DNA of 41,527 nucleotides from Microvirga arabica (GCF_016811235.1 NZ_JAFBID010000057.1:1-41527); one strand, 5' to 3'. Counted from the first letter of the stretch, positions 15,153 to 23,581 are shown. Made by a program: numbers and translations. Notes: generated from the letters alone by a model not told the origin.

Positions 15153-17327
15153 ATGGTGGCATCGATCGTACGGCTCGAAGGCGAGCAAAGGGTCAATACC
15201 TATACGAACAGTACGCAATCTTCGCAAAGCATCACGGCGTTGGCTGACGGCGGCTGGGTGGTCACCTGGCAATCCAATGGTCAGGACGGCGGTGGCTTTG
15301 GCGTCTACCAGCAGCGTTACGATGCGGACGGCTCGCTCAGCGGCGGCGAACGGCAGGTCAATACCTATACGACAAGCTGGCAAGTGAGGCCGAGCGTCAC
15401 GGCACTGAAGGATGGCGGCTGGCTGGTCACCTGGGAATCCAATCATCAAGATGGCTCCCTCGGCAGCATCCACCAACAACGTTACAATGCTGACGGTTCG
15501 CTTAACGGCGCTGAACGGCAGGTCAACACCTATACGGCCAATAGCCAATATGATCCAAGCGTCACAGCGTTGGCCGACGGCGGCTGGGTGGTCACTTGGA
15601 GTTCCACCCAGGACGGCTCTGGCTTTGGCATCTACCAGCAGCGCTATAACCTTGATGGCTCGCTCGGCGGTAGCGAACAGCAGGTCAACACCTATACGAC
15701 CAGCCTCCAGTATGAACCGAGCGTCACGGCACTGAAGGATGGCGGCTGGGTAGTCACCTGGAGCTCCAATGGTCAGGATGGCTCGAGCTATGGGGTCTAC
15801 CAGCAGCGTTACAATGCTGACGGTTCGCTCAGCGGCACTGAACGGCAGGTCAACACCCATACGACCGACCAGCAAGACACTCCGAGCGTCACGGCGCTGG
15901 CGGACGGCGGTTGGGTCGTGACCTGGAGCTCCTTAGGTCAGGACGGCTCTGGCTTTGGCATCTACCAGCAGCGTTACAATGCCGACGGCTCGCTTAACGG
16001 CAGTGAACAGAGGGTCAACACCTATACGGCCGGCGCGCAACACGCTCCAAGCGTCACGGCGCTGGCGGACGGCGGCTGGGTGGTCACCTGGCATTCCGCC
16101 CAGGACGGCTCTGGCTTTGGCATCTACCAGCAGCGCTACAACGCCAATGGCTCGCTCAACGGCAGCGAACAGCGGGTCAACTCCCATACGATAAACACGC
16201 AAGACGAGCCGAGCGTGACGGCGCTGGCGGACGGCAGCTGGGTGGTCACCTGGGAATCCTTCCTGCAGGATGGCTCCGATGATGGCATCTATCAGCAGCG
16301 CTACACGCCTGTGACCGCCTTTGGCGAAGGCAGAGAGAGCGGAGCAGGATCGGCGGATAACGAAGTCTTTAAGGTCAGGGCCGGCGGCCTCAGCGCCGGC
16401 GATAGCCTGGAGGCCGGTGCGGGAACCGACACTCTCACGATGATCGAGACTGGGACACTGGACCTCACCGCACCGGATCTGTTGACCGGCATCGAGATCG
16501 TTCAGGGCTCCAGCGGCAATGACGTGATCATCACGAATGCTACTCGCATAACGGACATCATTGGGTTTCAGGGCGGCGGCGGATCCGACGCGTTGCACCT
16601 GCAGGCCGGAAGTTATGATCTGACCAGCAAGTTCGTCGCCGGCATCGAGGCCATCACGCTGCTCGGCACCGGCTTGATTACCTTCGCTGACAAGGTCACG
16701 GCGCTGCTGGCCCATAGTCAGACCTCCGATGGCACGCTGATCCTCACGGGCGACAGCTTCACGTTGGCCCAGCGCACTCAGCTCTACCACCAGGGCATCC
16801 GTAGCGTAACGGATGCCGATGGCACTCATATCCTCCAGCCCGCCGTGACCACACTGAGCCAGGCGGCGGTGCAGGAGAATGTCGCGGCCGGAACCACGGT
16901 CGGGGTTCTCTCGGCCAGCGATCCCAATCCTGGCGACGGCCTGCGCTTCGAGATGATCGACGGCGCAGGCGGAAGGTTTGCCCTCTCGGGGAACCAGCTT
17001 GTGGTTGTCAACGGCCAGCTGCTCGACTACGAGCAGAGCTCTGCGCACCAGATCGTAGTGCGGGTCACGGATGAGGGCGGGATCAGCTTCGATAAGACCT
17101 TTATGATATCGATCGGCGATGTTCCGGTGGAGACGATCAGGGGCACGTCTGGCCACAACGTCCTCACGGGCGGTGCGGGACAGGACCGTCTCTTCGGCGG
17201 CTTGGGCAAGGACACCCTGACCGGCGGCGGCGGCCAAGATGTGTTTGTGTTCGACACCAAGCCTAACACCAAGACGAACCTCGATCGGATCACCGATTTC
17301 AACGTGAGGGACTGGTCTGCCTCCTGA
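15153..17327 (+). CDS. RTX-type secreted repeat protein, C-terminus cut off by IS3
   Basis: A 724-codon frame. Residues 11-387 are seven tandem units of 54-55 residues, each with VNTYT, PSVTAL-x-DGGWVVTW and YQQRYNADGSL; this repeat resembles bladed beta-propeller units of large calcium-binding proteins. Then comes a beta-helical stretch with GSSGNDVI and FQGGGGSDAL, a cadherin-like domain (about 560-660: VQENVAAGTTVGVLSASD, DYEQSSAHQIVVRVTD), and RTX repeats (LTGGAGQDRLFGGLGKDTL) leading to DVFVFDTKPN and DRITDFNVRD. Relatives continue for 50 or more residues, including the type I secretion signal. Here an IS3 element starts at that point and the frame ends in WSAS. The protein is probably no longer secreted normally. 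No classical signal peptide, as expected for type I export. Confidence 0.88.
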   Translation: MVASIVRLEGEQRVNTYTNSTQSSQSITALADGGWVVTWQSNGQDGGGFGVYQQRYDADGSLSGGERQVNTYTTSWQVRPSVTALKDGGWLVTWESNHQDGSLGSIHQQRYNADGSLNGAERQVNTYTANSQYDPSVTALADGGWVVTWSSTQDGSGFGIYQQRYNLDGSLGGSEQQVNTYTTSLQYEPSVTALKDGGWVVTWSSNGQDGSSYGVYQQRYNADGSLSGTERQVNTHTTDQQDTPSVTALADGGWVVTWSSLGQDGSGFGIYQQRYNADGSLNGSEQRVNTYTAGAQHAPSVTALADGGWVVTWHSAQDGSGFGIYQQRYNANGSLNGSEQRVNSHTINTQDEPSVTALADGSWVVTWESFLQDGSDDGIYQQRYTPVTAFGEGRESGAGSADNEVFKVRAGGLSAGDSLEAGAGTDTLTMIETGTLDLTAPDLLTGIEIVQGSSGNDVIITNATRITDIIGFQGGGGSDALHLQAGSYDLTSKFVAGIEAITLLGTGLITFADKVTALLAHSQTSDGTLILTGDSFTLAQRTQLYHQGIRSVTDADGTHILQPAVTTLSQAAVQENVAAGTTVGVLSASDPNPGDGLRFEMIDGAGGRFALSGNQLVVVNGQLLDYEQSSAHQIVVRVTDEGGISFDKTFMISIGDVPVETIRGTSGHNVLTGGAGQDRLFGGLGKDTLTGGGGQDVFVFDTKPNTKTNLDRITDFNVRDWSAS
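15183..16313 (+). repeat. Seven in-frame tandem repeats of about 162-165 bp
   Basis: Unit lengths in codons are 55, 55, 54, 55, 55, 54 and 49 (last incomplete). The most constant part encodes DGGWVVTW and YQQRYNADGSL; the region after VNTYT varies. All units stay in frame, so unit number can change by recombination without breaking the protein. The repeat also creates long antisense open frames that are not genes. Confidence 0.9.
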
Positions 17328-18509
17328 AAAGTGATCCTCCCTGAAGTATGGCTTTTGAGCCGAAGGAGGACTGCAGATGGGCAAGAAGAGGCACACGGCC
17401 GAGGAGATCGTTTCCAAGTTGCGGCAGGTTGACGTACTGACCGCACAAGGTCGGACGGTGGCGGAAGCCATCCGGCAGATCGGCGTGACGGAGGTCACGT
17501 ACTACAGGTGGCGTAATGAGTACGGCGGGCTGAAGTCTGACCAGGTGAAGCGGCTCAAAGAGCTGGAGATGGAGAATGCCCGGCTGCGCCGAGCCGTCTC
17601 GGATCTCACCCTGGAGAAGTTGATCCTCAAGGAGGCTGCCTCGGGAAACTGGTAAGCCCCGCCCGCCGCCGCGCCTGTGTAGATCACGTGACGAGCAAGT
17701 TTGGCGTTTCAGAGCGGCTGGCCTGCCGGGTTCTGGGTCAGCACCGCTCCACGTAAGCCGCAAGATCCGCAAGCAGCCCGAGGATGAGGCGGCTTTGACG
17801 GCCGACATCATCGCCCTGGCCACCCAGTACGGCCGCTACGGCTATCGTCGGATCGCGGCTCTGCTGCGGGAGGCAGGCTGGCTCGTGAACAAGAAGCGGG
17901 TGGAGCGGATCTGGCGGAGGGAGGGGCTGAAAGTGCCACAGAAGCAACCCAAGAAAGGTCGGCTCTGGCTCAACGATGGTTCGTGCATCCGGCTGCGGCC
18001 GGAGTATCCCAACCATGTCTGGAGCTACGACTTCGTCGAGGACCGCACACATGACGGGCGCAAGTTCCGCATGCTCAACATCATTGACGAGTTTACGCGG
18101 GAATGCCTGGCCATCCGGGTGAACCGGAAGCTGAAAGCCGTCGATGTGATCGACGTGCTGTCGGACCTGTTCATCCTGCGTGGCATCCCAGGTCACATTC
18201 GTTCCGATAACGGCAGCGAATTCGTGGCCAAAGCGGTGCGCGAGTGGATTACGGCTGTGGGAGCCAGGACGGCTTACATCGAGCCGGGCAGCCCATGGGA
18301 GAACGGCTATTGCGAGAGCTTCAACTCGAAGCTTCGGGATGAACTGCTGAAAGGAGAAATCTTCTACACCTTGGACGAGGCGCAGGTGATCATCGAGAGC
18401 TGGCGCCGGCACTACAACACGGTGCGCCCGCACTCATCATTGGGCTACCGGCCACCCGCACCAGAGGTTCTGATCACTTCTTCCAAGCTGGCGCCCAGAC
18501 CAACCCTGA
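17305..18509 (+). mobile_element. IS3-family insertion sequence interrupting the RTX-like gene
   Basis: About 1.2 kb. The ends share TGGTCTG: left at 17313 and right as CAGACCA ending at 18502. The homology may extend outward to AGGG on both sides (17307 and 18506), so the exact edges are uncertain by about 8 bp. No target duplication was found, and the sequence right of the element does not continue the RTX gene, so this insertion was probably followed by a deletion or other rearrangement. It contains orfA and a frameshifted orfB. Confidence 0.85.
17377..17655 (+). CDS. IS3-family orfA (HTH protein)
   Basis: A 92-residue protein with the helix-turn-helix of IS3 orfA (HTAEEIVSKLRQ, VAEAIRQIGVTEVTYYRW) and a leucine-zipper region (LKELEMENARLRRAVSDLTLEK). 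AAGGAGGA precedes the ATG. The frame ends at TAA 17653-17655. The orfB frame overlaps it in the -1 phase (GKLVSPARRR), so production of the full transposase would require -1 frameshifting near the end of orfA. Confidence 0.9.
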   Translation: MGKKRHTAEEIVSKLRQVDVLTAQGRTVAEAIRQIGVTEVTYYRWRNEYGGLKSDQVKRLKELEMENARLRRAVSDLTLEKLILKEAASGNW

Positions 18510-18514
18510 ATTAA
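17643..18514 (+). pseudogene. IS3-family orfB (DDE integrase core), frameshifted
   Basis: The orfB product starts in the -1 frame relative to orfA with SPARRRACVDHVTSKFGV and RVLGQHRST. It meets TAA at 17754-17756, and the homology resumes in another frame as RKIRKQPEDEAALTADII. The rest is a complete rve integrase core: VWSYDFVEDRT (first Asp), HIRSDNGSEF (second Asp) and PWENGYCESFNSKLRDELL (Glu). An internal ATG-less frame from 17795 covers the catalytic core only. The stop TAA at 18512-18514 lies at or just beyond the element's end. This copy is probably unable to make full-length orfAB. Confidence 0.8.
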
Positions 18515-18787
18515 CATCACACCCGGATCACCCGCATGGGGCAGGCCAGAACGTAATGAACCAACTTATCGTGCAGTTTGCCGCCCCAGGCGTTGAGACA
18601 CATAACCTTCAAAACGGGCTCCTGAATCTTCAGATCCGATCATTCCCTTCACAATACGTGGGAGGACGTGGGTTGACATAAGACGACCGCGCCACGTGAC
18701 GGACTGCGTATATGTCCAATGTTAACGCTGCACGTGAGGAAATCCCGCTCCATCTCGTAATTGATGGATCTTAGTTCTGGTACGTCG
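18515..18787. other. Intergenic region right of IS3
   Basis: About 270 bp with no recognisable gene. A 41-codon plus-strand frame starting at ATG 18556 is open but has no ribosome site or known motif. The sequence does not show the missing C-terminus of the RTX-like protein. Confidence 0.35.
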
Positions 18788-19573
18788 CTAATGGGAGAAT
18801 GGATTGGTCTCCTGAAACGCGGCCCTTGCCGCATCCTCCAGAGCGCGCATCGCCAGAAGGTACGGCCCGGGCCCGTGGCTGATCCGTGCCACACCCAAGT
18901 CCACAAGCCTCGCGGTGAGCGGCGTTTTCTTCCCGACCATGATGTTCACCGGGAGCGGTGAGCCTTCGACGAGGCGACCAATGAGTCTCTCGTCGACCAA
19001 TCCTGGGACGAATAGACCGTCAGCACCCGCCTCGGCATAGATCCGACCACGCTCGAGTGCCGCCTCCACCATACTCTCGTCGTGATGCTCAGGTCCGGAC
19101 TGGAAGAAGATGTCCGTGCGAGCGTTCAGGAAGGCCGGGATCCCGAGTGCGTCGGCCGCGGCTCTGGCGGCTTGGAGACGGGCCGCTTGGTCGGAAGCCT
19201 CGCGGAGTGCCCCATTCTCCGGGAAGCTGTCTGCGAGATTGCAGCCGATGGCTCCTGCCTGCAAGGCGCCCGAGACGGTCTTTCCAACGGCCGAGGGATC
19301 AGCCCCATAGCCGCTCTCGAGATCAACTGTCACCGGAACCTCAGTTGCCTGGACGATCCGTTGTAGGTTCGAGAGGCAAAGGTCGAGGGCCATCTTTTCA
19401 CCATCTGTGAAGCCGTATGCGGCTGCGACTGACCAGCTCCCGGTTCCGAGCGCCTGGGCACCGCTGGTGCCCACCGCCTTGGCGGAGCCGGCGTCCCAGA
19501 CATTGAACAGGATGAGCGGGCGACCAGGGACATGGAGCGACCGGAAGACCTGGGCTTGGTTAGACTGGTTCAA
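18788..19573 (-). CDS. Isocitrate lyase / PEP mutase family enzyme
   Basis: A 261-residue TIM-barrel protein of the PEP-mutase/ICL superfamily: LILFNVWDAGSAKAV, ALGTGSWSVAAAYGFTDGE, VTVDLESGYGADP (metal-binding Asp/Glu), INLADS-like CNLADSFPEN, FLNARTDIFF and ADGLFVPGL. Members cleave or form C-C or C-P bonds of 2-oxo acids (oxaloacetate decarboxylase, 2-methylisocitrate lyase, phosphonopyruvate hydrolase types). The active-site loop of true ICL (KKCGH) is absent, and no exact substrate is claimed. The open frame extends upstream to 19711, but the extra residues look non-family. I use TTG at 19573, which has GAGG about 8 bases upstream and gives the normal N-terminus. Confidence 0.85.
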   Translation of the reverse strand: MNQSNQAQVFRSLHVPGRPLILFNVWDAGSAKAVGTSGAQALGTGSWSVAAAYGFTDGEKMALDLCLSNLQRIVQATEVPVTVDLESGYGADPSAVGKTVSGALQAGAIGCNLADSFPENGALREASDQAARLQAARAAADALGIPAFLNARTDIFFQSGPEHHDESMVEAALERGRIYAEAGADGLFVPGLVDERLIGRLVEGSPLPVNIMVGKKTPLTARLVDLGVARISHGPGPYLLAMRALEDAARAAFQETNPFSH

Positions 19574-19803
19574 TGTGTTTTCCTCACGGATTGGGATATG
19601 TCGGAGCGGTTCTGTACCTGTTCTGAGGCGGTTGTTACTCGCACGTCCCTCGTGCCAACGGAGCGGTCGTTCACGCACCAACAAGTGGAGCCGAACGTGG
19701 ACGAGCAGCACCCCACAAGCTTTTGGGCTTGCGGCCTGATCAAGTGCCTTACCGGCTTAGCGACACATCGGCTTGGGAAAAGTTGCTCTTGTTGCTGCTC
19801 CTA
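19574..19803. other. Promoter region of the PEP-mutase-like gene
   Basis: About 230 bp between the PEP-mutase-like gene and an IS5 element. No coding sequence is supported. The IS5 insertion may have separated this gene from upstream control elements. Confidence 0.35.
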
Positions 19804-20699
19804 GGGCGCTTCTGCAAAGGGGTTTCATGTTGGGCGTGATCTTCCTATCTGAGGCAGGTGAAACGTTACGAGTTGACGGACCGGCAGTGGCGGCGTCTTG
19901 AGCCGCTTCTGCCGCCCGAGCGGCCGCAAACAGGGCGGCCCAACCACCATCACCGCACCATCTTGAACGGCATTCTGTGGGTCCTGCGCACGGGCGCGCC
20001 CTGGCGCGATCTGCCCGAGCGCTTTGGTCCGGTCGGCACCGTCTCCAGCCGGTTCTACCGCTGGCGCCAGTCCGGTCTGTGGCAGGCGATCCTCTCCGCC
20101 CTGCAGGCCAAGGCGGATGCCCGGGGTGAGATCGGCTGGGACCTGCACTTCGTGGATGCCACCGTTGTCCGGGCGCATCAGCACGCCGCCGGCGCTCGCC
20201 GGATCGGCGCTATCGGGGGGGTAAGGTTCAGGACGAGGCTCTGGGCCGCTCCCAGGGTGGGTTCTCGACCAAGCTGCACCTGCGCGCCGAAGGCAGTGGC
20301 AAGCCGATTGTCGCCGTGCTCACGGCAGGCGAGCGCCACGAGCAGATTGCCCTGGAGGACCTGCTGGATGGCGGGGCGGTCCGCCGCCCGGGACGAGGGC
20401 GTCCGCGCCTGCGGCCGCGGCGGTTGGCTGGCGACAAGGGCTACTCCAGTCCGACTGCCCGCCGCCGGTTGCGCCGGCGCCGGATCTCCCCCGTGATCCC
20501 CACCCGCAGGAACGAGCGCTCGCAGCCGGGTTTTGATCGTGAGGCTTATCGGGAGCGCAACAAGGTCGAGCGCCTGATCAACCGTCTCAAGCAGTTCCGC
20601 CGCGTTGCCACACGATACGAGAAGCGCGCCACCAACTATCTCGCGATGGTCACCCTCGCCATGATTATGCTCTGGCTATAGCCCTTTGCAGACGCGCCC
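19804..20699 (+). mobile_element. IS5-family (IS427-like) insertion sequence, apparently intact
   Basis: An 896-bp element with ends GGGCGCTTCTGCAAAGGGG (19804-19822) and, from the right end inward, GGGCGCGTCTGCAAAGGGC (20699-20681), 17 of 19 identical. Both ends are flanked by TA within CTAG (19801-19804 and 20699-20702), consistent with the short TA target duplication of the IS427 group. Together with the intact two-frame transposase this looks like a recent insertion. Confidence 0.9.
19858..20681 (+). CDS. IS5-family transposase made by -1 frameshift at G7
   Basis: The first frame starts at GTG 19858 (behind GAGGCAG) and encodes the N-terminal DUF4096-type part: YELTDRQWRRLEPLLP, GILWVLRTGAPWRDLPERFG, FVDATVVRAHQHAAG (first Asp). 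At 20215-20221 there is a run of seven G. Slipping back one base there enters the second frame: KVQDEALGRSQGGF, LHLRAEGSGKPI, LAGDKGYSS (second Asp), IPTRRNER and RNKVERLINRLKQFRR (Glu), ending at TAG 20679-20681. Fused length is about 275 residues. Without slippage the first frame runs on as unrelated residues to 20496. Two-frame organisation is known in IS427-group elements. Confidence 0.85.
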
Positions 20700-20705
20700 T
20701 AGAAA

Positions 20706-20723
20706 GTTGGATGTGTGTCCAAC
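20706..20723. repeat. Short hairpin beside the IS5 element
   Basis: GTTGGA (20706-20711) and TCCAAC (20718-20723) form a 6-bp stem with a 6-nt loop, about 95 bp downstream of the metallo-hydrolase stop codon. There is no T-tract in either direction. It could be part of a terminator for the leftward operon, now separated from other sequence by the IS5 insertion. Confidence 0.3.
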
Positions 20724-20816
20724 GCCATAAGCTGTCGAAATTCCTGGGACCACAAAGGGCATCACGAGGGATAGCACGAATGGGCTCACATCCCTGCGTA
20801 GCGAGATGTGCGTTCC

Positions 20817-21821
20817 TCAGCCAGTGAAATCCCACGCCTGCGGCAGCCAGCGATAGCCGCTTCCGGTTCGATAGAGACGTCCGAGCCCGGGGAACGGGAA
20901 GTGAAAGCCAAAGAGAAGCAGGTTGTCCGCTGCCGCGCGGTCGAACAACCGGTTGCGCGTCTGCCGTGCCGCCTCCCCGTCAATGTCCACACCGGGCATC
21001 CAACCCTGATCGATGTTGAGCAAGGGATGATAGGCGAGATCCGCCGTCACCATGAGTTGGTCGCCGCCTGACGCAATCAGCAGAGCTGACATACCCGGCG
21101 TGTGCCCATGGGCCGGGACGGTCATAATGCCGGGTAGGACCTCGCGCCCAGGCTGATAGCGGATCACGTTGCCGGCAACAGCCTCCAAGCTAATCTTGAT
21201 GTTCCGGATGAAGCGCTCCTGAAAATCGCGGGGCATCGGCAGGTGGCTGAGATCAGGCTCATTGATGTAGAAGAACTGCCAGTCCGGTTCCGGAACATAG
21301 ACCCCAGCCTTCGGGAAGGCTGCCGTTCCATCCTGATTGCGGAGATTGCCTACGTGGTCGGGATGTGTGTGGGTGATAACGATCGCTTCGATGTCGCCAG
21401 GTGCAAGCCCCAAGTCCGCCAATCGGCTGATCAAGCGGCCACCGTTCGGTCCCATTGCCAGGTTCGCACCGGGATCGATAAGGATCCTGCGGCTGCCCTG
21501 CTCAAGCAGCATGGCGTTGAGCTGAAGAGGAAACTGGCTCTGCGAGAGGTGAGCGGCGCCTAAGACGGCATCAAGTTCAGCCTGCTCGGCATCCCTTGCA
21601 TAGATCCTGATGTTCCCGGCGATCGTGCCATCACTGATGATCGTGGCCCGGATGTCGCCGATGTGGAACCGGTATGTGCCCGTGTTAATGCCTGCGGAGA
21701 CGGCGACCCGACACGGGGCTTGTGGAGCCTGTGCAGCGGCGCGGCTCACACCGAGCCCTGTGACGGCCCCGATGCCTGCTCCGGTGAGGAGTAATCTGCG
21801 GCGAGAAAGAATGCTGGTCAT
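20817..21821 (-). CDS. Tat-exported MBL-fold metallo-hydrolase
   Basis: A 334-residue metallo-beta-lactamase-fold enzyme with a twin-arginine-type signal (SRRRLLLTGAGIGAVTGLG, AAAQA cleavage at about 31). Zinc ligands are clear: HTHPDH (His151, His153, Asp155, His156), His238 in AHGH, Asp261 in VTADLA and His307 in FGFHFPF. The family includes lactonases, arylsulfatases and glyoxalase-II-like hydrolases, so a hydrolytic step in the periplasm is expected. It lies 116 bp downstream of, and in the same direction as, a Tat-exported intradiol dioxygenase, so it may open or hydrolyse a lactone made from the ring-cleavage product. GGAGCTC precedes the ATG. Confidence 0.88.
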   Translation of the reverse strand: MTSILSRRRLLLTGAGIGAVTGLGVSRAAAQAPQAPCRVAVSAGINTGTYRFHIGDIRATIISDGTIAGNIRIYARDAEQAELDAVLGAAHLSQSQFPLQLNAMLLEQGSRRILIDPGANLAMGPNGGRLISRLADLGLAPGDIEAIVITHTHPDHVGNLRNQDGTAAFPKAGVYVPEPDWQFFYINEPDLSHLPMPRDFQERFIRNIKISLEAVAGNVIRYQPGREVLPGIMTVPAHGHTPGMSALLIASGGDQLMVTADLAYHPLLNIDQGWMPGVDIDGEAARQTRNRLFDRAAADNLLLFGFHFPFPGLGRLYRTGSGYRWLPQAWDFTG

Positions 21822-21937
21822 GACAAGAGCTCCAAAAGAGATAGAAGTGAGGACGTGCAGTTCCTTGCGGAGCCCTTGAGGTCTCCGTTCGTCGAAAGCT
21901 GCGAGTTGGCAGATGTGGGGCTTGGCTGCGCAGAGGC

Positions 21938-22531
21938 TCAGGCGATCACGAAGTCGTATCGCCCAAGGCGTTCGGAGGCGATCTTCTCGATCTCGAGCAG
22001 GAGCTGTGGGGTGAACTGGTAGTCGCGCTCATTGCCCGGCTCGCCAGGGAAGAAGAGCTGCGTTGTCAGAACCCGCCCTCCAGGACGCTGCACCTTGAAA
22101 TGGATGTGGCGTGTGCGGCCGGTGTACAGTCCTGGGATGATGGTGGTGAACGACCAGCGGCCTCCCCCATCCGTTCTCTGATAACCCCGCAGGCGATTGC
22201 CGGTATTATCGTACTGCCCGTTTCCATCGGCCTGCCACAGCTCCACGACGGCATCAAGGATAGGGCGGCAGGAACGATCAACCACATGGCCGCCGATCCT
22301 CAGGCGCACGCCGCCTGACAGCTCGGATGTGAGATCACTCCGGAGCGGGCTCTGCGGCTTGTAGAACGGTCCTTCCGTCGATGACGGGGTGATCTCGTGA
22401 TCATCGCCGCAGGCTGGCGTGAGCGGCACCGGGAAGGCGGATGTCTGCGCAGAAAGGTGGCGGGCTAACAGAAAGGTCAGTGCAGGTGTTGCAAAGAACC
22501 CAGCGACAAGATCACGTCGAGTGACGCTCAT
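21938..22531 (-). CDS. Tat-exported intradiol ring-cleavage dioxygenase
   Basis: A 197-residue non-haem iron(III) dioxygenase. The N-terminus is a Tat-like signal (TRRDLVAGFFATPALTFLLA, cleavage near LSAQ at residue 29). The catalytic domain begins with the family signature STEGPFYKP (51-59). Iron ligands are Tyr107, Tyr136, His142 and His144 (RHIHFK). Such enzymes cleave catechol- or protocatechuate-like rings between the two hydroxyls to muconate-type diacids. Exported, short single-domain members of this group exist, but their substrates are poorly known. The gene is divergent from a LysR regulator with a 111-bp gap, the classical arrangement for LysR control. AGGAG precedes the ATG. Confidence 0.88.
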   Translation of the reverse strand: MSVTRRDLVAGFFATPALTFLLARHLSAQTSAFPVPLTPACGDDHEITPSSTEGPFYKPQSPLRSDLTSELSGGVRLRIGGHVVDRSCRPILDAVVELWQADGNGQYDNTGNRLRGYQRTDGGGRWSFTTIIPGLYTGRTRHIHFKVQRPGGRVLTTQLFFPGEPGNERDYQFTPQLLLEIEKIASERLGRYDFVIA

Positions 22532-22642
22532 GTGACACTCCTCAGGACTGGAGATCCGCTGCTCATGGAGAAGAAGGTGTCACATACTGAACATGCCGAT
22601 AAGCTGCACAATCCTGAATGATCTGATTAGGCTCGCTTAACA
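22532..22642. promoter_or_regulatory. Divergent LysR/dioxygenase promoter region
   Basis: 111 bp shared by the LysR gene and the dioxygenase-hydrolase pair. LysR proteins usually bind T-N11-A boxes in such a gap; several T-N11-A pairs can be drawn here but none stands out, so no operator is assigned. Confidence 0.45.
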
Positions 22643-23581
22643 ATGAAGAGCATCGACATTGGTGATCTTGAGGTGTTTGCCGCCATTGCCCGCAGCGGCA
22701 GTTTCCGCAAAGCAGCGACTGTGCGAGGGGTTTCAGCCTCCGCCCTGAGCCAGACGATGCGGCTGCTCGAGGAGAGGCTGGGTGTTCGTCTCCTGAACCG
22801 GACGACCCGGAGCATCGCCCTCACCCAAGCGGGCGAGCGCCTCCTGGGGCGCCTTGTCCCTGCGCTCGATCAGGTCCAGGAGGCGGTGGACGAGATCAAC
22901 AGCTTCCGGCAGACACCAAGCGGCACGGTTCGGATCAATGCACCCGCGCCGGCGGTGGAGCATATTCTCGCGCCGCTCATCAACCCGTTCCTGAAAGAAT
23001 ATCCGGAAATCAGCCTTGAGATCATCAGCGATGCTGCCAAGGTTGATATTGTCGCGGAAGGTTTTGACGCCGGGGTACGCTTTGGCAAGCAACTCGCCCG
23101 CGACATGATCGCTGTGCCACTCGGACCGTCTCTGCGTTACGTCGTCGTGGGATCCCCGGATTATCTCGCGAAGTATGGGGCTCCGCAGAATCCGGCGGAT
23201 CTCCTGACGCATGTCTGCATCCGTCAACGTTTTCCCGGCGGGACGATCTTCACCTGGGAGTTTGAGAAAGCGCGCAAGAAGGAGACGATCACGCCGGAAG
23301 GTCGTCTGACCCTGAACGACGCCCGCCATATCACGCAGGCCGCCGTGGATGGGCTTGGCCTGGCGCGGGTCCTGGAGGATTTCGTCCGACCGTTACTTTC
23401 CGATCACCGGCTTGTGGAGGTCCTCGCCGATTGGAGCCCGCGAATCCCCAGTTGGTACCTCTACTACCCGAGCCGTCGCCACACGCCGGTGGCCCTTCGC
23501 GTCTTCCTCGACTTTATACGCAGAAACAGTCACTCGAACCCGGCCAATGCAGACCAAGCGATCCCAAACCAGATGTCCTGA
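22643..23581 (+). CDS. LysR-family transcriptional regulator
   Basis: A 312-residue LysR regulator. The N-terminal winged HTH (residues 4-63) reads DLEVFAAIARSGSFRKAA, SASALSQTMRLLEERLGVRL and NRTTRSIALTQAGE. The remainder is the two-lobed effector-binding domain, beginning at about 92 with GTVRINAPAPAVEHIL. The type with IGxRF-like GVRFGKQLARDM places it in the large CrgA-like subgroup. It likely controls the divergent dioxygenase and metallo-hydrolase genes in response to an aromatic or acidic inducer. The last ~15 residues are polar and not conserved. Confidence 0.9.
   Translation: MKSIDIGDLEVFAAIARSGSFRKAATVRGVSASALSQTMRLLEERLGVRLLNRTTRSIALTQAGERLLGRLVPALDQVQEAVDEINSFRQTPSGTVRINAPAPAVEHILAPLINPFLKEYPEISLEIISDAAKVDIVAEGFDAGVRFGKQLARDMIAVPLGPSLRYVVVGSPDYLAKYGAPQNPADLLTHVCIRQRFPGGTIFTWEFEKARKKETITPEGRLTLNDARHITQAAVDGLGLARVLEDFVRPLLSDHRLVEVLADWSPRIPSWYLYYPSRRHTPVALRVFLDFIRRNSHSNPANADQAIPNQMS

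Noticed and set aside
15183..16313. Tandem repeat considered as a CRISPR-like array
   Set aside because: Units are ~165 bp, coding and diverged, without constant short repeats and unique spacers; no cas genes.
15933..17498. 521-codon open frame on the minus strand
   Set aside because: It is antisense to the RTX-like repeat gene and to IS3. It exists because in-frame repeats with high GC keep the opposite strand open. No domain or ribosome site.
17304..18512. Composite transposon or integron around the catabolic genes
   Set aside because: The IS copies that flank genes belong to different families (IS3, IS5, IS630), and no integrase, attC or matching pair of direct copies brackets the catabolic cluster.
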